Below, one piece after another: positions 44,673 to 52,293 of a stretch of DNA of 64,000 nucleotides (its first letter is position 1; each line of letters opens with the position of its first letter). The stretch lies in the IMG/VR virus record IMGVR_UViG_3300032163_000011, positions 1 to 64,000 of that record. The stretch is one strand, 5' to 3'. This DNA comes from a virus. Both the position numbers and the translations under genes were made by a program. The notes under the pieces are model-generated. The model did no database searches. It was not told the DNA's origin and saw nothing but the letters and a program-made list of their open reading frames with translations.

Positions 44673-44756
44673 ATGCACCGAATCCTAACCGACATTCGAG
44701 TAATTTTGCTTGGCGCGGTGATCCTGGTAATCCTGGCGATCTTAACTGACAAATGA
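44673..44756 (+). CDS. 27-aa single-span membrane microprotein
   Basis: ATG at 44673 after GAGGGGGA. MHRILTDIRVILLGAVILVI gives one hydrophobic span with a short basic N-terminus. Unknown role. Confidence 0.4.
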   Translation: MHRILTDIRVILLGAVILVILAILTDK

Positions 44757-44770
44757 AGGAGGTGGAGACG

Positions 44771-45178
44771 ATGACCAAAGATCAAACCAGACGCGAAATC
44801 TCTAAGATGAAACCAGGGATTTTGGAATATCTGGAGAAAGAAACTGATAAGACTACTCCAGAAAAGGGCGGCGCCTGCCGTTGCCGGGCTAACCGTGGCG
44901 AGTGGTCCTATATCGTGAAGGTGAACAAAGTTTCTGTATCGGTTGAAGATAATTGGGGCAATGAAGGCCCTAACTTCTCCCGAACTGTGAAATTTACGGA
45001 CATCAAAAGTATGATGAGCGCCGCCGAAGTGCAGGAGAAACGCGAAGCCGGATTAATTGCCGAAAATGCTTATAAATCGGCTTTTTGGTTATTTGACAGT
45101 CTCGCCCCTTCTTCAAAACAGCCGGAAGAAATCAAGCCGGAAAAGGAAATTGAAGCGGAAAGGGAAAACCCGGCTTGA
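44771..45178 (+). CDS. Hypothetical early protein, 135 aa
   Basis: ATG at 44771 after GGAGGTGGA. KPGILEYLEKETDKTTPEKG, then CRCRANRGEWSYIVKVNKVS; a beta-rich centre and an acidic Glu/Lys tail. Unknown function. Confidence 0.5.
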   Translation: MTKDQTRREISKMKPGILEYLEKETDKTTPEKGGACRCRANRGEWSYIVKVNKVSVSVEDNWGNEGPNFSRTVKFTDIKSMMSAAEVQEKREAGLIAENAYKSAFWLFDSLAPSSKQPEEIKPEKEIEAERENPA

Positions 45179-45181
45179 CTT

Positions 45182-45223
45182 CTCAGGGTAGGCCGGGGCC
45201 GCAAGGCCCTGGCCCGCCTTGAG
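45182..45223. other. Intergenic hairpin with GCAA tetraloop
   Basis: GGGCC, GCAA, GGCCC, extended by GGCC/GGCC and an outer CTCA/TGAG. No T-run. Lies between a stop and the next Shine-Dalgarno. Confidence 0.65.
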
Positions 45224-45254
45224 CAGTTAAACCTACGAATGGAGGATTAAAGTC

Positions 45255-45533
45255 ATGGCAAGGAAAACGGCACAGACCGAACCCGGCGAACCCCAGCGCA
45301 CCAAGCACTTGAACGCTGACCAATGCAAGGTGGCCGCGGCCAAAATCAGCGTAGAGCGCCGGAGTTATGAAGCTGATGTCGCCCGGTATGCTCAGGCCCA
45401 ATTTCACAGTGATCCTTTCCTGGGCTCATTTCTTCCGATCTGGCCCGCGGATTATGACCTGTGCGTCGAAAAGATCAACCGCCTCTATCACCCGGAAGAG
45501 GCTGAGCTCATCATCGCCGGGCTGACAGCGTAG
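45255..45533 (+). CDS. Hypothetical early protein, 92 aa
   Basis: ATG after GGAGGATTAAAGTC. Helical: KVAAAKISVERRSYEADVAR, then PADYDLCVEKINRLYHPEEA. Unknown function. Confidence 0.5.
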   Translation: MARKTAQTEPGEPQRTKHLNADQCKVAAAKISVERRSYEADVARYAQAQFHSDPFLGSFLPIWPADYDLCVEKINRLYHPEEAELIIAGLTA

Positions 45534-45542
45534 GAGGAGACC

Positions 45543-45695
45543 ATGCAAATCATGTGGGAAAAAGGCCAGCAAGGCGTCTGGTGGGTATTTTTGCTTCTTG
45601 AGGAAGGAGTAGAAAGCGTCATGTTTTGGAACCTTAACCGGATACAGCATACCTACCCATGGCACAGGGTTGACCGTTATCCGTTTCCTGTTTAA
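45543..45695 (+). CDS. 50-aa aromatic early protein
   Basis: ATG at 45543 after TAGGAGGAG. MQIMWEKGQQGVWWVFLLLE, then MFWNLNRIQHTYPWHRVDRY. Compact Trp-rich protein; unknown function. Confidence 0.45.
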   Translation: MQIMWEKGQQGVWWVFLLLEEGVESVMFWNLNRIQHTYPWHRVDRYPFPV

Positions 45696-45704
45696 CCCCT
45701 GAAC

Positions 45705-45726
45705 CCTGGCCCCTACGGGAGCCGGG
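45705..45726. other. Weaker intergenic hairpin
   Basis: CCTGGCCCC pairs imperfectly with GGGAGCCGGG. Followed by TTGAGTGGTTAAA and GATGGAGGATTA, nearly the same leader as at 45217-45247. Confidence 0.4.
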
Positions 45727-45763
45727 CTTGAGTGGTTAAATAATAAGCGATGGAGGATTAGTT

Positions 45764-46339
45764 ATGGGCTCACCGGAATCATCGGCAAATATCAAATTTC
45801 CAGTATCTCAGATAGATCAAGAGATACGGGAACACCTGACGGATTACTATGGCGTCAAATTTAACGCGGATGGCAGTCTCACGGAAGACGTAGGGCCGTG
45901 GGACACGGAAATAGAGGTTGAAGATGGTCTCTTTTTCATGCACAACAGCCAGGCCCGCGACGGAGAGTTCTCGGACCTGGAAATCCTGCTCATCGAAAAG
46001 GGAATCCCCTTTGACCGGACCTCTTACATGGAATGGCAATGCCCGCCGCGGTGTAGGATTTTTCGGCCTGCTAATTCAAATCTCCTGGGTCGCGGCAACC
46101 TGGTGGATCTTGACATTCGCATCAACCTGGATGCCGACGCCTACGAGCCTGTGGTGAGCGTAACCAAAATCCGGGAGATCATCAAGAGAGGAACGGCCAT
46201 TGATGAGACCGAAGAAATGCAGGATGAAGTTGACCGAATTGGCCTAATAGCCTATCAGAAACTCATTGACTTGCTGGCCTACCTTGACGAAATCGTTCCC
46301 CCCTGCCCGCCCCTGGCGGATTATGTGAAGGAGGGTTAA
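45764..46339 (+). CDS. Hypothetical early protein, 191 aa
   Basis: ATG after GATGGAGGATTAGTT. Acidic. Segments QIDQEIREHLTDYYGVKFNA, DGLFFMHNSQARDGEFSDLE and a helical C-terminus QKLIDLLAYLDEIVPP. Unknown function; part of a possible defence or takeover set (inference from position). Confidence 0.5.
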   Translation: MGSPESSANIKFPVSQIDQEIREHLTDYYGVKFNADGSLTEDVGPWDTEIEVEDGLFFMHNSQARDGEFSDLEILLIEKGIPFDRTSYMEWQCPPRCRIFRPANSNLLGRGNLVDLDIRINLDADAYEPVVSVTKIREIIKRGTAIDETEEMQDEVDRIGLIAYQKLIDLLAYLDEIVPPCPPLADYVKEG

Positions 46340-46341
46340 TC

Positions 46342-46557
46342 ATGTTGGATAACATTGATCGTGAAAAGCGCGCCGGAGAAGCATTAAGGGCTTATCCCGG
46401 ATTTGAAGAAGAGGATATTTCCTCTTCAATCGTGGACTTGGTGTCGGACCTGCTGCACCTAGCCCGGAGTTTGGACATCGAACCGGACTACATCATCCAC
46501 ATGGCGACGATGCACTACGACGCCGAAGTGGAAGAAGCCGCGCTGGGTGCGCCATGA
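46342..46557 (+). CDS. Small helical early protein
   Basis: 71 residues: IDREKRAGEALRAYPGFEEE, then VSDLLHLARSLDIEPDYIIH. Acidic helical domain; ends in ATGA overlap with the next gene. Unknown function. Confidence 0.55.
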   Translation: MLDNIDREKRAGEALRAYPGFEEEDISSSIVDLVSDLLHLARSLDIEPDYIIHMATMHYDAEVEEAALGAP

Positions 46558-46727
46558 AATCCTTGGCCCACGTCCTTGCGGGGCGATGGTGCGTAAACGC
46601 GGGGGCCGTGCTCAAGTGGCTCAAGGCCCGGCATATCGAAAAAATAACCGACCTTATGCGCTTTGGTTTTCCTCACAGCGTAGGAATGGAAAAGGCGCTT
46701 GCCGACTTTTGGGAGTTTTCGACATGA
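46554..46727 (+). CDS. 57-aa basic early protein
   Basis: ATG at 46554 overlaps the upstream stop. MKSLAHVLAGRWCVNAGAVL, KWLKARHIEKITDLM: helical and basic. It overlaps the next ATG as well. Unknown function. Confidence 0.5.
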   Translation: MKSLAHVLAGRWCVNAGAVLKWLKARHIEKITDLMRFGFPHSVGMEKALADFWEFST

Positions 46728-46801
46728 AAACCGCCCTAATCGTATGCTGGCTAATTTTCCTTGGGCTGGTGGCCTGGGGCGGATGGGAAAAGGGGAAATA
46801 A
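46724..46801 (+). CDS. 25-aa membrane microprotein
   Basis: MKTALIVCWLIFLGLVAWGG followed by WEKGK. One hydrophobic span; start overlaps the previous stop. Unknown role. Confidence 0.4.
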   Translation: MKTALIVCWLIFLGLVAWGGWEKGK

Positions 46802-46822
46802 CCCCATACCCTAACCCTTAAC

Positions 46823-46871
46823 CGGGGAAGATCGGCGCTCCTGGGGCGTCTCAAGAGGCCGATTTTCCCCG
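46823..46871. other. 14-bp intergenic hairpin
   Basis: CGGGGAAGATCGGC pairs without a gap (one G-U) with GCCGATTTTCCCCG around a 21-nt loop. No T-run. Directly precedes GGAGG of the next gene. Confidence 0.75.
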
Positions 46872-46889
46872 AAATGGAGGAATTAAGGA

Positions 46890-47120
46890 ATGAAATCACA
46901 TTGGCTTGATTACTCAGAACTTCCGGCTTATTTGGGGCTGTGCAAAAAAAATCTATCTGATGATGATGCAGGCCCCAACTATGCGGGAGAAGCTATAACA
47001 AACTTCCCGGCAGGAGTAACTTGCCCGAAATGCCTACAACTGCTACGCGAACGCCAAGCAGAAGGCAGGCCCCCATTTGGAACAGGAGCACCCCAGCGTA
47101 AAAAACAGCTTGCGGCTTAA
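46890..47120 (+). CDS. Small Cys-containing early protein
   Basis: 76 residues. HWLDYSELPAYLGLCKKNLS, then GVTCPKCLQLLRERQAEG with a CxxC knuckle. Could bind zinc. GGAGG 8 nt before ATG. Unknown function. Confidence 0.5.
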   Translation: MKSHWLDYSELPAYLGLCKKNLSDDDAGPNYAGEAITNFPAGVTCPKCLQLLRERQAEGRPPFGTGAPQRKKQLAA

Positions 47121-47129
47121 CCGCGAACC

Positions 47130-47152
47130 GGGGGAGACCCAGCGTCTCCCCC
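47130..47152. other. Perfect 9-bp intergenic hairpin
   Basis: GGGGGAGAC, 5-nt loop, GTCTCCCCC. No T-run. Lies between a stop and the 47173 start. Confidence 0.75.
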
Positions 47153-47172
47153 ATCCCTCAAAGGATTATCAC

Positions 47173-47361
47173 ATGACCGCTAAATGGGATATGCTGGCAA
47201 AAATTGGAAGGGTTGAGGCAATAATTACCTTCGATGACGAAAATACTCTGAACATCGACATCTATCGATTAGGGGAATCAAAAACCGGCGATGCAATAGC
47301 TACCTTTGAAATCGTCCTTGATGATTCTACTTCACCAAAAGGAAGGGTTACGCTCACATGA
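47173..47361 (+). CDS. 62-aa early protein
   Basis: ATG at 47173 after AAAGGATTA. MTAKWDMLAKIGRVEAIITF then TLNIDIYRLGESKTG: beta-rich. Overlaps the next start by 4 nt. Unknown function. Confidence 0.5.
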   Translation: MTAKWDMLAKIGRVEAIITFDDENTLNIDIYRLGESKTGDAIATFEIVLDDSTSPKGRVTLT

Positions 47362-47564
47362 CCGCCAAGCAATTCACCCGCCGCCGACAAAAACTCTACC
47401 GGACGCAGATTCAAGCCGCAGAGGCCCTGGGAGTCAAGAGAAATACAATAACCATGTGGGAGACCGGCAAGAACCCGGTGCCCCGGTGGGCTATAAAATT
47501 TTTGGAGTGTCTTTCTGCCTCCGTCCAGTACGCGCCCAAAACGGCAACCGGCTCCGTCCAGTAA
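47358..47564 (+). CDS. XRE-family helix-turn-helix regulator
   Basis: 68 residues with TQIQAAEALGVKRNTITMWE, the two-helix DNA-reading part of Cro/C1-type proteins, then GKNPVPRWAIKFLECLS. Last gene of the rightward operon, directly before a terminator, and a candidate Cro-like regulator of the 43.67-kb promoter (inference). Confidence 0.75.
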   Translation: MTAKQFTRRRQKLYRTQIQAAEALGVKRNTITMWETGKNPVPRWAIKFLECLSASVQYAPKTATGSVQ

Positions 47565-47682
47565 ATTACGGTTGTGTCCTGGCGATAGAATACCCCTACA
47601 AACGCGCCAGACTCATTCTAAGGTTGATTTGGGGACGGGTGAATGGTAAGGGTAAGGGTAAAATACGAAATCCAGTAACCAT

Positions 47683-47710
47683 AAGGCCCGGAGAAATCCG
47701 GGCCTTTTTT
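47683..47710 (+). terminator. Intrinsic terminator of the early operon
   Basis: AAGGCCCGGA, GAAA loop, TCCGGGCC, then TTTTTT. Ends rightward transcripts before the convergent HU gene. Confidence 0.9.
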
Positions 47711-47741
47711 CTTGTCCATTTTACGTCCAGTAAATCCAGTC

Positions 47742-48029
47742 TCACTTCTGATTCAACGCCGCCTTGAACCCCGGCGACGCCCGGAACAAGATACCCTTCC
47801 GGGCCGGGACCTTGACCTTCTCGCCCTTCTTCGGGCCGTTCATCACCACCGTTTCCCGGGCCTTACGATCCCGCGCCGTGAACACCCCGAGACCGGCGAA
47901 AGTAAACCGTCCGGTATCCATCAACTCCGTGATGACCAGATCCCGAACTGCCTGCAGGGCCCTCTTGGCCGCTGCCTTGGTGATTTTTGCCCGAACTGCG
48001 ATTTCCTCAATCTGCGTTACCTGCATCAT
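47742..48029 (-). CDS. HU/IHF-family DNA-binding protein
   Basis: 95 residues. Helical N-terminus (IEEIAVRAKITKAAAKRALQ), TGRFTFAGLGVFTARDRKAR (saddle strand with the FxxxG-F motif), a DNA arm and a closing VPARKGILFRASPGFKAAL. It bends DNA and may serve integration, packaging or replication. GGAG before the ATG. Last gene of the leftward replication operon. Confidence 0.9.
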   Translation of the reverse strand: MMQVTQIEEIAVRAKITKAAAKRALQAVRDLVITELMDTGRFTFAGLGVFTARDRKARETVVMNGPKKGEKVKVPARKGILFRASPGFKAALNQK

Positions 48030-48044
48030 GGCTTGTCTCCTTTT

Positions 48045-48266
48045 TTAGTTGTGGCCGGTGTCTGCCGGGTCATTCACTTTTTGCGGGGGCTTCCGATAGC
48101 CTCCCGTGACAAATTTTCTCGCGTGGTTTTGAAGGCATATCTCTGAACAAAAATCAAACTCTTGTTCCAAAGAAAGCCTGTCGTTTATGTCCGAGTCACG
48201 CCTGATAACAAGAGGCGGTCGCCCTTTGAATTTGCGCTTACATGCGTCGCATTGATAAAATCTCAT
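48045..48266 (-). CDS. Small zinc-finger protein
   Basis: 73 residues with YQCDACKRKFKGRPPLVIRR and DFCSEICLQNHARKF: four Cys plus His suggest a treble-clef-like site. GGAGGG before the ATG, 3 nt after dnaB. Unknown function. Confidence 0.6.
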   Translation of the reverse strand: MRFYQCDACKRKFKGRPPLVIRRDSDINDRLSLEQEFDFCSEICLQNHARKFVTGGYRKPPQKVNDPADTGHN

Positions 48267-48269
48267 TCA

Positions 48270-49616
48270 TCATCCCTCCGTCCAGTTCCCAAACGTCATA
48301 AATTCCTTCCTGTACGCGGCCTTAATCCGTCCCGTGGGGCCGTTGCGCTGCTTCGCTACTCGGATTTCGGCCATCCCCTTGTCCGGAGAGTCCTCTCGGT
48401 ACACCTCGTCTCGGTAAATGAACATGACCACATCGGCATCCTGTTCCTGGGATCCGCTTTCCCGCAGATCGGCCAGTTGCGGCCGCTTGTTGGGGCGGGC
48501 TTCCAGGTTCCGGTTTAGCTGGCTCAGGGCGATGACCGGGAGGTATAATTCTTTCGCCAGGGCCTTGAGGGCTCCCGAGATTTCCGAAATTTCCTGCTCC
48601 CGGCTCCGGGCCCCCTTGTATTTCGCCAACTGCAAATAATCCACAATCACCAGGCCGATGTTTTGCCGGGACTTCAGGCGCCGGCAAAGGGAACGGATTG
48701 CCAGAATACTCATGGCCGGCTTGTCGATGATGAAGATCGGCAGGTCCAGCAACTCGCCGGCCGCCGACTGCAGACGGGCCCAACCGTCCCCGTCCAGCCT
48801 GGCGCTGCGCAAGTGGTAGGCGTTAATCCCGCCGACGCTGGCCAACTGGCGCTGCACCAACTGTTCCTTGGGTTGCTCCATCGAAAAGAAGGCCACGGGC
48901 ACTTTAGCAACTTTAGCAGCGTGATAGGCGAAGCTATTCAATGCAAGTGCGGTCTTGCCCATTGAGGGCCGGGCCCCCACCAAGATCAGGTCGCCGTTCT
49001 GCCAACCGCCGGTGATGGCGTCCAGGTCGGTCAGACCGCTTGGCACCCCCAAGACCCCTTTCTTGTGCTGCCAGATTTTCTCCAGGCGCTCCACCACGGG
49101 CGGGACAATATCCGACTCGGTGTAAACCGCCTGGACCTCCTGGCCGTCCTTGATCTGGTAGATTTTTTCTTCGGCAGCGTCTATGAACTCATCGACATTA
49201 TCCACCGGGTCAAAGCATTTACTGGCGATTTGCTGGGTGGCATCCAGTAGGCGCCGGAGCATCGCCTTCTCTCGGACGATCCGGGCATACCGAGTAAAGT
49301 TCGTTGCGAATCCAACCGCTTCAGATAACGCGGCCAAATAAACAGGCCCACCGCATTCCTCTAATTGGCCCCGGTCTTTGAGATATTGGGTGACGGTGAC
49401 CAGATCAACCGCTTCTTCAATCCCATAAAGATCGGTCATGGCAAAAAAGATTTTACGGTGTTTAATTTGGTAGAAATCTTCCGTGTCAAGCAACTCTACC
49501 GCCTCGTCCATTAATTCCGGCCTGATAAATAAAGACCCCAAGGCAGCACATTCAGCCTCTAAAGACGCAGGAGGAGTATATATTTTATTTTGCTCGTCTT
49601 TTTCTTTGGTTTTCAT
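48270..49616 (-). CDS. dnaB: Replicative DNA helicase (DnaB type)
   Basis: 448 residues. N-terminal collar domain (SLEAECAALGSLFIRPELMD), linker helix, then the RecA-like motor: Walker A GARPSMGKTALALN near 213, IGLVIVDYLQL (Walker B) and SQLNRNLEARPNKRPQLADL. It unwinds DNA at the fork as a hexamer loaded by the 50539-51009 protein. Normal length, no intein. The upstream HNH gene overlaps its first 32 nt in another frame. Confidence 0.93.
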   Translation of the reverse strand: MKTKEKDEQNKIYTPPASLEAECAALGSLFIRPELMDEAVELLDTEDFYQIKHRKIFFAMTDLYGIEEAVDLVTVTQYLKDRGQLEECGGPVYLAALSEAVGFATNFTRYARIVREKAMLRRLLDATQQIASKCFDPVDNVDEFIDAAEEKIYQIKDGQEVQAVYTESDIVPPVVERLEKIWQHKKGVLGVPSGLTDLDAITGGWQNGDLILVGARPSMGKTALALNSFAYHAAKVAKVPVAFFSMEQPKEQLVQRQLASVGGINAYHLRSARLDGDGWARLQSAAGELLDLPIFIIDKPAMSILAIRSLCRRLKSRQNIGLVIVDYLQLAKYKGARSREQEISEISGALKALAKELYLPVIALSQLNRNLEARPNKRPQLADLRESGSQEQDADVVMFIYRDEVYREDSPDKGMAEIRVAKQRNGPTGRIKAAYRKEFMTFGNWTEG

Positions 49617-50205
49617 TTATTCTCTCTCTGTTTTGTTGAGCATAAGACCGTCTTTTATCGTTGTTGATAAGACGGTACCTTTTCAGTCTTTCCTTCCGAC
49701 ACTCTGGATGAATAAAAGACCCTCGGCTGTGTTTAACTAAATTATCTAAGGAATCATACTCCTTGCACTCTACACATTTCCACCAGTCGGCGTGGCCACA
49801 AGACCTAAGTGCTCTGGTTCTTTTGTGAAGTAGAGAATAGTATGCTTGATCTTGGCAAATGACTAATTGTTTAATGGTGTGATGGTGTATCACCACCTCA
49901 CGCGGTAATGGTTTACCGAGGGCACTTTCAGCTATAAGAGTATGTAAAAAAACATACCCGTGCCCATGCGCCCTATGATGTTTTGGCATAAGAATATCTA
50001 AATAACCACGCTCGCGTCCTTTTTTACCTACCTGAGAAACGCCGCCGTTCCAGTTATGGGGTGCTTGGCCCTTCCACTTCAATTTTGCCCAATGACCGAC
50101 GATAAATTTAATAGGTTGCCCTTTGACCCAACCAAGTTTTTTATTCGTTTGTGGAGCCAATCTCGTTCTTTCGCCGCAACCGCATTGGCAAAAACCCAAG
50201 TTCAA
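49585..50205 (-). CDS. HNH homing endonuclease, CGCG type
   Basis: 206 residues. FCQCGCGERTRLAPQTNK (Cys knuckle), KFIVGHWAKLKWKGQAPHNW, an HNH with HTLIAESALGKPLPREVVIHH and a later Cys pair (CGHADWWKCVECKEYD). AT-rich, unlike dnaB next to it. The start is a TTG without a good ribosome-binding site; upstream frame KPEEQPAGYTPPASPEARW looks like the tail of another protein cut by the insertion. Paralogue of 52294-52809. Confidence 0.8.
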   Translation of the reverse strand: MNLGFCQCGCGERTRLAPQTNKKLGWVKGQPIKFIVGHWAKLKWKGQAPHNWNGGVSQVGKKGRERGYLDILMPKHHRAHGHGYVFLHTLIAESALGKPLPREVVIHHHTIKQLVICQDQAYYSLLHKRTRALRSCGHADWWKCVECKEYDSLDNLVKHSRGSFIHPECRKERLKRYRLINNDKRRSYAQQNRERINENQRKRRAK

Positions 50206-50294
50206 AACAATGCCACGGGGCCACCGGGCCTCGGGGCTGGCCGGCGGGGTGTAGCCGGCAGGCTGCTCTTCTGGTTTTCAGTTAGAGCGGGGCA

Positions 50295-50534
50295 TTAAAT
50301 TCCTTCCCAAAGAGGACAATCAAACTTTAATTTATCACTGCGTATATCAGGACCATCTTCCCGTTCACAATAAGGGCCAAATTCAGGGTCGTTTTTGAGA
50401 TTCCTACAGGATTTACAGGCCCTCCTTGCGGGATTCCCGAAGCACCAGGCCTCGTGAGAGATAACCGCTCTTTTGCTAATTCGATTGAAGCCGCACCCGA
50501 AGTCGCATTTGAAGGCATGACATTTTGTTGGCAC
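50295..50534 (-). CDS. Small Cys-rich zinc protein
   Basis: 79 residues from a GTG at 50534 after GGAGAGG. CHAFKCDFGCGFNR, SHEAWCFGNPARRACKSCRN and PYCEREDG give many Cys for one or two zinc sites. Unknown function, in the replication operon. Confidence 0.6.
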   Translation of the reverse strand: MPTKCHAFKCDFGCGFNRISKRAVISHEAWCFGNPARRACKSCRNLKNDPEFGPYCEREDGPDIRSDKLKFDCPLWEGI

Positions 50535-50538
50535 TTCA

Positions 50539-51009
50539 TCACCTCTCCAACTGCTTCTGCAGCCCTTCCAGCCCGAGGAGCGCGCCCCGGTCCTCCGCCT
50601 CCAACACCTCGGTATAGACCCGCTCGAAATCCCGGCGCCGGAAGTCCAGGTCTTTATACTCCATTCGGTTAAACGCCTCCCAGCCGCCACAGACTTGCAG
50701 GGCTCGCACCGTGGCCGGGTCCGTTGGCCCCCCCTCGCCTCTCTCCGCAGCGATGATGAGTTGACCCCACCGCTCCGCCGCCGTCGGCCGGCCCTGGTTC
50801 CGTAGAGCCAAGACCACTCCTTTGAGTTCCGCAATTTTAGGAAACCATTTACAGGTATCGAGGCAGTTATCTACGGCAACCTCAAATTCCTTGTCCGTTA
50901 AACCCCAAAGCCGATCTCGGTAAGCCTCTATGGTGGGCTGGGTCAAACTTACATCAGGATAACCAGACGCGAGTTTGAACATCCCTTTGATAAAAGTTTC
51001 TTCGGTCAT
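50539..51009 (-). CDS. Helicase loader-like replication protein
   Basis: 156 residues. Helical with KEFEVAVDNCLDTCKWFPKI and AELKGVVLALRN, the FP-x-IAEL pattern of phage helicase-loader proteins (G39P/P-like). ATG overlaps the initiator stop (ATGA). Likely hands DnaB to the origin. Confidence 0.6.
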   Translation of the reverse strand: MTEETFIKGMFKLASGYPDVSLTQPTIEAYRDRLWGLTDKEFEVAVDNCLDTCKWFPKIAELKGVVLALRNQGRPTAAERWGQLIIAAERGEGGPTDPATVRALQVCGGWEAFNRMEYKDLDFRRRDFERVYTEVLEAEDRGALLGLEGLQKQLER

Positions 51010-51881
51010 TCTCCAAGCCTCCGTTCGGCATATTTTTTAAGACCAGGGAGTCCCTTGGGTGCATTTGAAGGGCCTCCCCCACCATCATATTTGCCATCCA
51101 AGATCACCTCAGCATGACTCACCATGAAATCAAAACTGGCTTTCCAGCCGCGGTCATTCATCCCCCGACAATGCGGCGAATCAAAGAGCCTGAGAATCAC
51201 CCTCTCCCACCACGCCCTTTCAGGGTTGCGCTTCAGGGCGTCTTTGATTTTGTCCATGTCTTTAGGTTTGCGCTGGAGAGGAAGGTTGACCCTGGATAGC
51301 TCCGGAGGAGCTTTCTCGTTCCACAGCTTTGCTAAATTTTGAGGAGACGGAGCCTTCCCCCCTGGAAGGGGGGTAGGGGGGTTATCTTTTTCTTCTGTTT
51401 TTATTTCTTCTTCTGTTTCTTCTTCTGTTTTACGGGATAGGGTATAGGTATAGGGTATCAATAGGGTATCGTAATATTCCAAAAAATCCTTAATCAAAGG
51501 GCAATTATGTAATGTATTAAAATGGTTAGCAACTCCCTTGAGTTGCTGTTTTGATATAGATTGACCCTTCCCCTCTGGATTACCTCCATCAAGGGTGGTT
51601 TTCGTCTGCCATTTAAACATCTTTCTAACCCAAACCATTGAAAACTCTGGATTATATTGAATAAACCTATACCGTACCGATAGGGTATCAATACCCTTTA
51701 AGACTGTTTTTTCACTTAATTTGGTCTGCTTTCCGATTGATTCAAATTCAAAGAAATAGAGTCCTGAGTAGTGTCTGTAAGGGTTTGTAATAAACCAGAC
51801 CAAAAGCAGCATTTCGTCTGAAGTCAATTTCCGGATTTCTGGATCAGTCCAGAATCCATCGTGAAATTGGGAATAAGACAT
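51006..51881 (-). CDS. Replication initiator (O-like, winged helix)
   Basis: 291 residues. N-terminal winged-helix-like domain: HDGFWTDPEIRKLTSDEMLL, then IGKQTKLSEKTVLKGIDTLS. A Pro/Glu-rich linker (EEETEEEIKTEEKDNPP) leads to a C-terminal domain with AWWERVILRLFDSP and NDRGWKASFDFMVSHAEVIL, usual for phage replisome organisers. Iteron-like repeats lie inside the gene, as in lambda O. AT-rich 5' half. Confidence 0.7.
   Translation of the reverse strand: MSYSQFHDGFWTDPEIRKLTSDEMLLLVWFITNPYRHYSGLYFFEFESIGKQTKLSEKTVLKGIDTLSVRYRFIQYNPEFSMVWVRKMFKWQTKTTLDGGNPEGKGQSISKQQLKGVANHFNTLHNCPLIKDFLEYYDTLLIPYTYTLSRKTEEETEEEIKTEEKDNPPTPLPGGKAPSPQNLAKLWNEKAPPELSRVNLPLQRKPKDMDKIKDALKRNPERAWWERVILRLFDSPHCRGMNDRGWKASFDFMVSHAEVILDGKYDGGGGPSNAPKGLPGLKKYAERRLGE
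51437..51469. repeat. Iteron-like repeats, candidate replication origin
   Basis: ATAGGGTAT occurs at 51437-51445, 51450-51458 and 51461-51469, with an ATAGGTAT variant between; a fourth copy is at 51680-51688 next to an inverted TACCC. AT-rich DNA follows on the right (51473-51540). Placement inside the initiator gene is lambda-like. Confidence 0.6.
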
Positions 51882-51926
51882 ATATTTAAAATCCCTCCCC
51901 GGCCCCCGAAGATACCGGGATTAAGA

Positions 51927-52283
51927 TCACCATGGTACATCCGCTTCGGCTTTGCGTTCGGTCTTAGCCCCGACGAACTCCACCGTGTCCGCCACGATCT
52001 CACACCTCACGATCTTCTGGCCGGCCTTTTCGTATTCGGAGTAACTGAGTTTTCCGGTGACGCCACACCACGAGCCGGAGAAGAAAAACTTCTCCACGAA
52101 CTCCGCCGTTTTCTGCCAGGTGACGATGTTGTGCCAGATGCTTTTTATGCTCCAGGTGCCATCGGCGTTCCGGGTGCTCTCCTTGGTTGCCATGCTGAAT
52201 TTGCACACCGCGGTTTGTTTGGCCCCGATGTGCTTCATTATCGGATCCTTGCCAATTATTCCGCACAGACAAACCTTATTCAT
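51927..52283 (-). CDS. ssb: Single-stranded DNA-binding protein
   Basis: 118 residues with an OB fold: NKVCLCGIIGKDPIMKHIGA, VCKFSMATKES, SIWHNIVTWQKTAEFVEKFF and GSWCGVTGKLSYSEYEKAG. The usual acidic DDDIPF tip is reduced to EADVPW. It coats single strands during replication and RecT-mediated annealing. Confidence 0.88.
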   Translation of the reverse strand: MNKVCLCGIIGKDPIMKHIGAKQTAVCKFSMATKESTRNADGTWSIKSIWHNIVTWQKTAEFVEKFFFSGSWCGVTGKLSYSEYEKAGQKIVRCEIVADTVEFVGAKTERKAEADVPW

Positions 52284-52293
52284 TGACAGCCCC

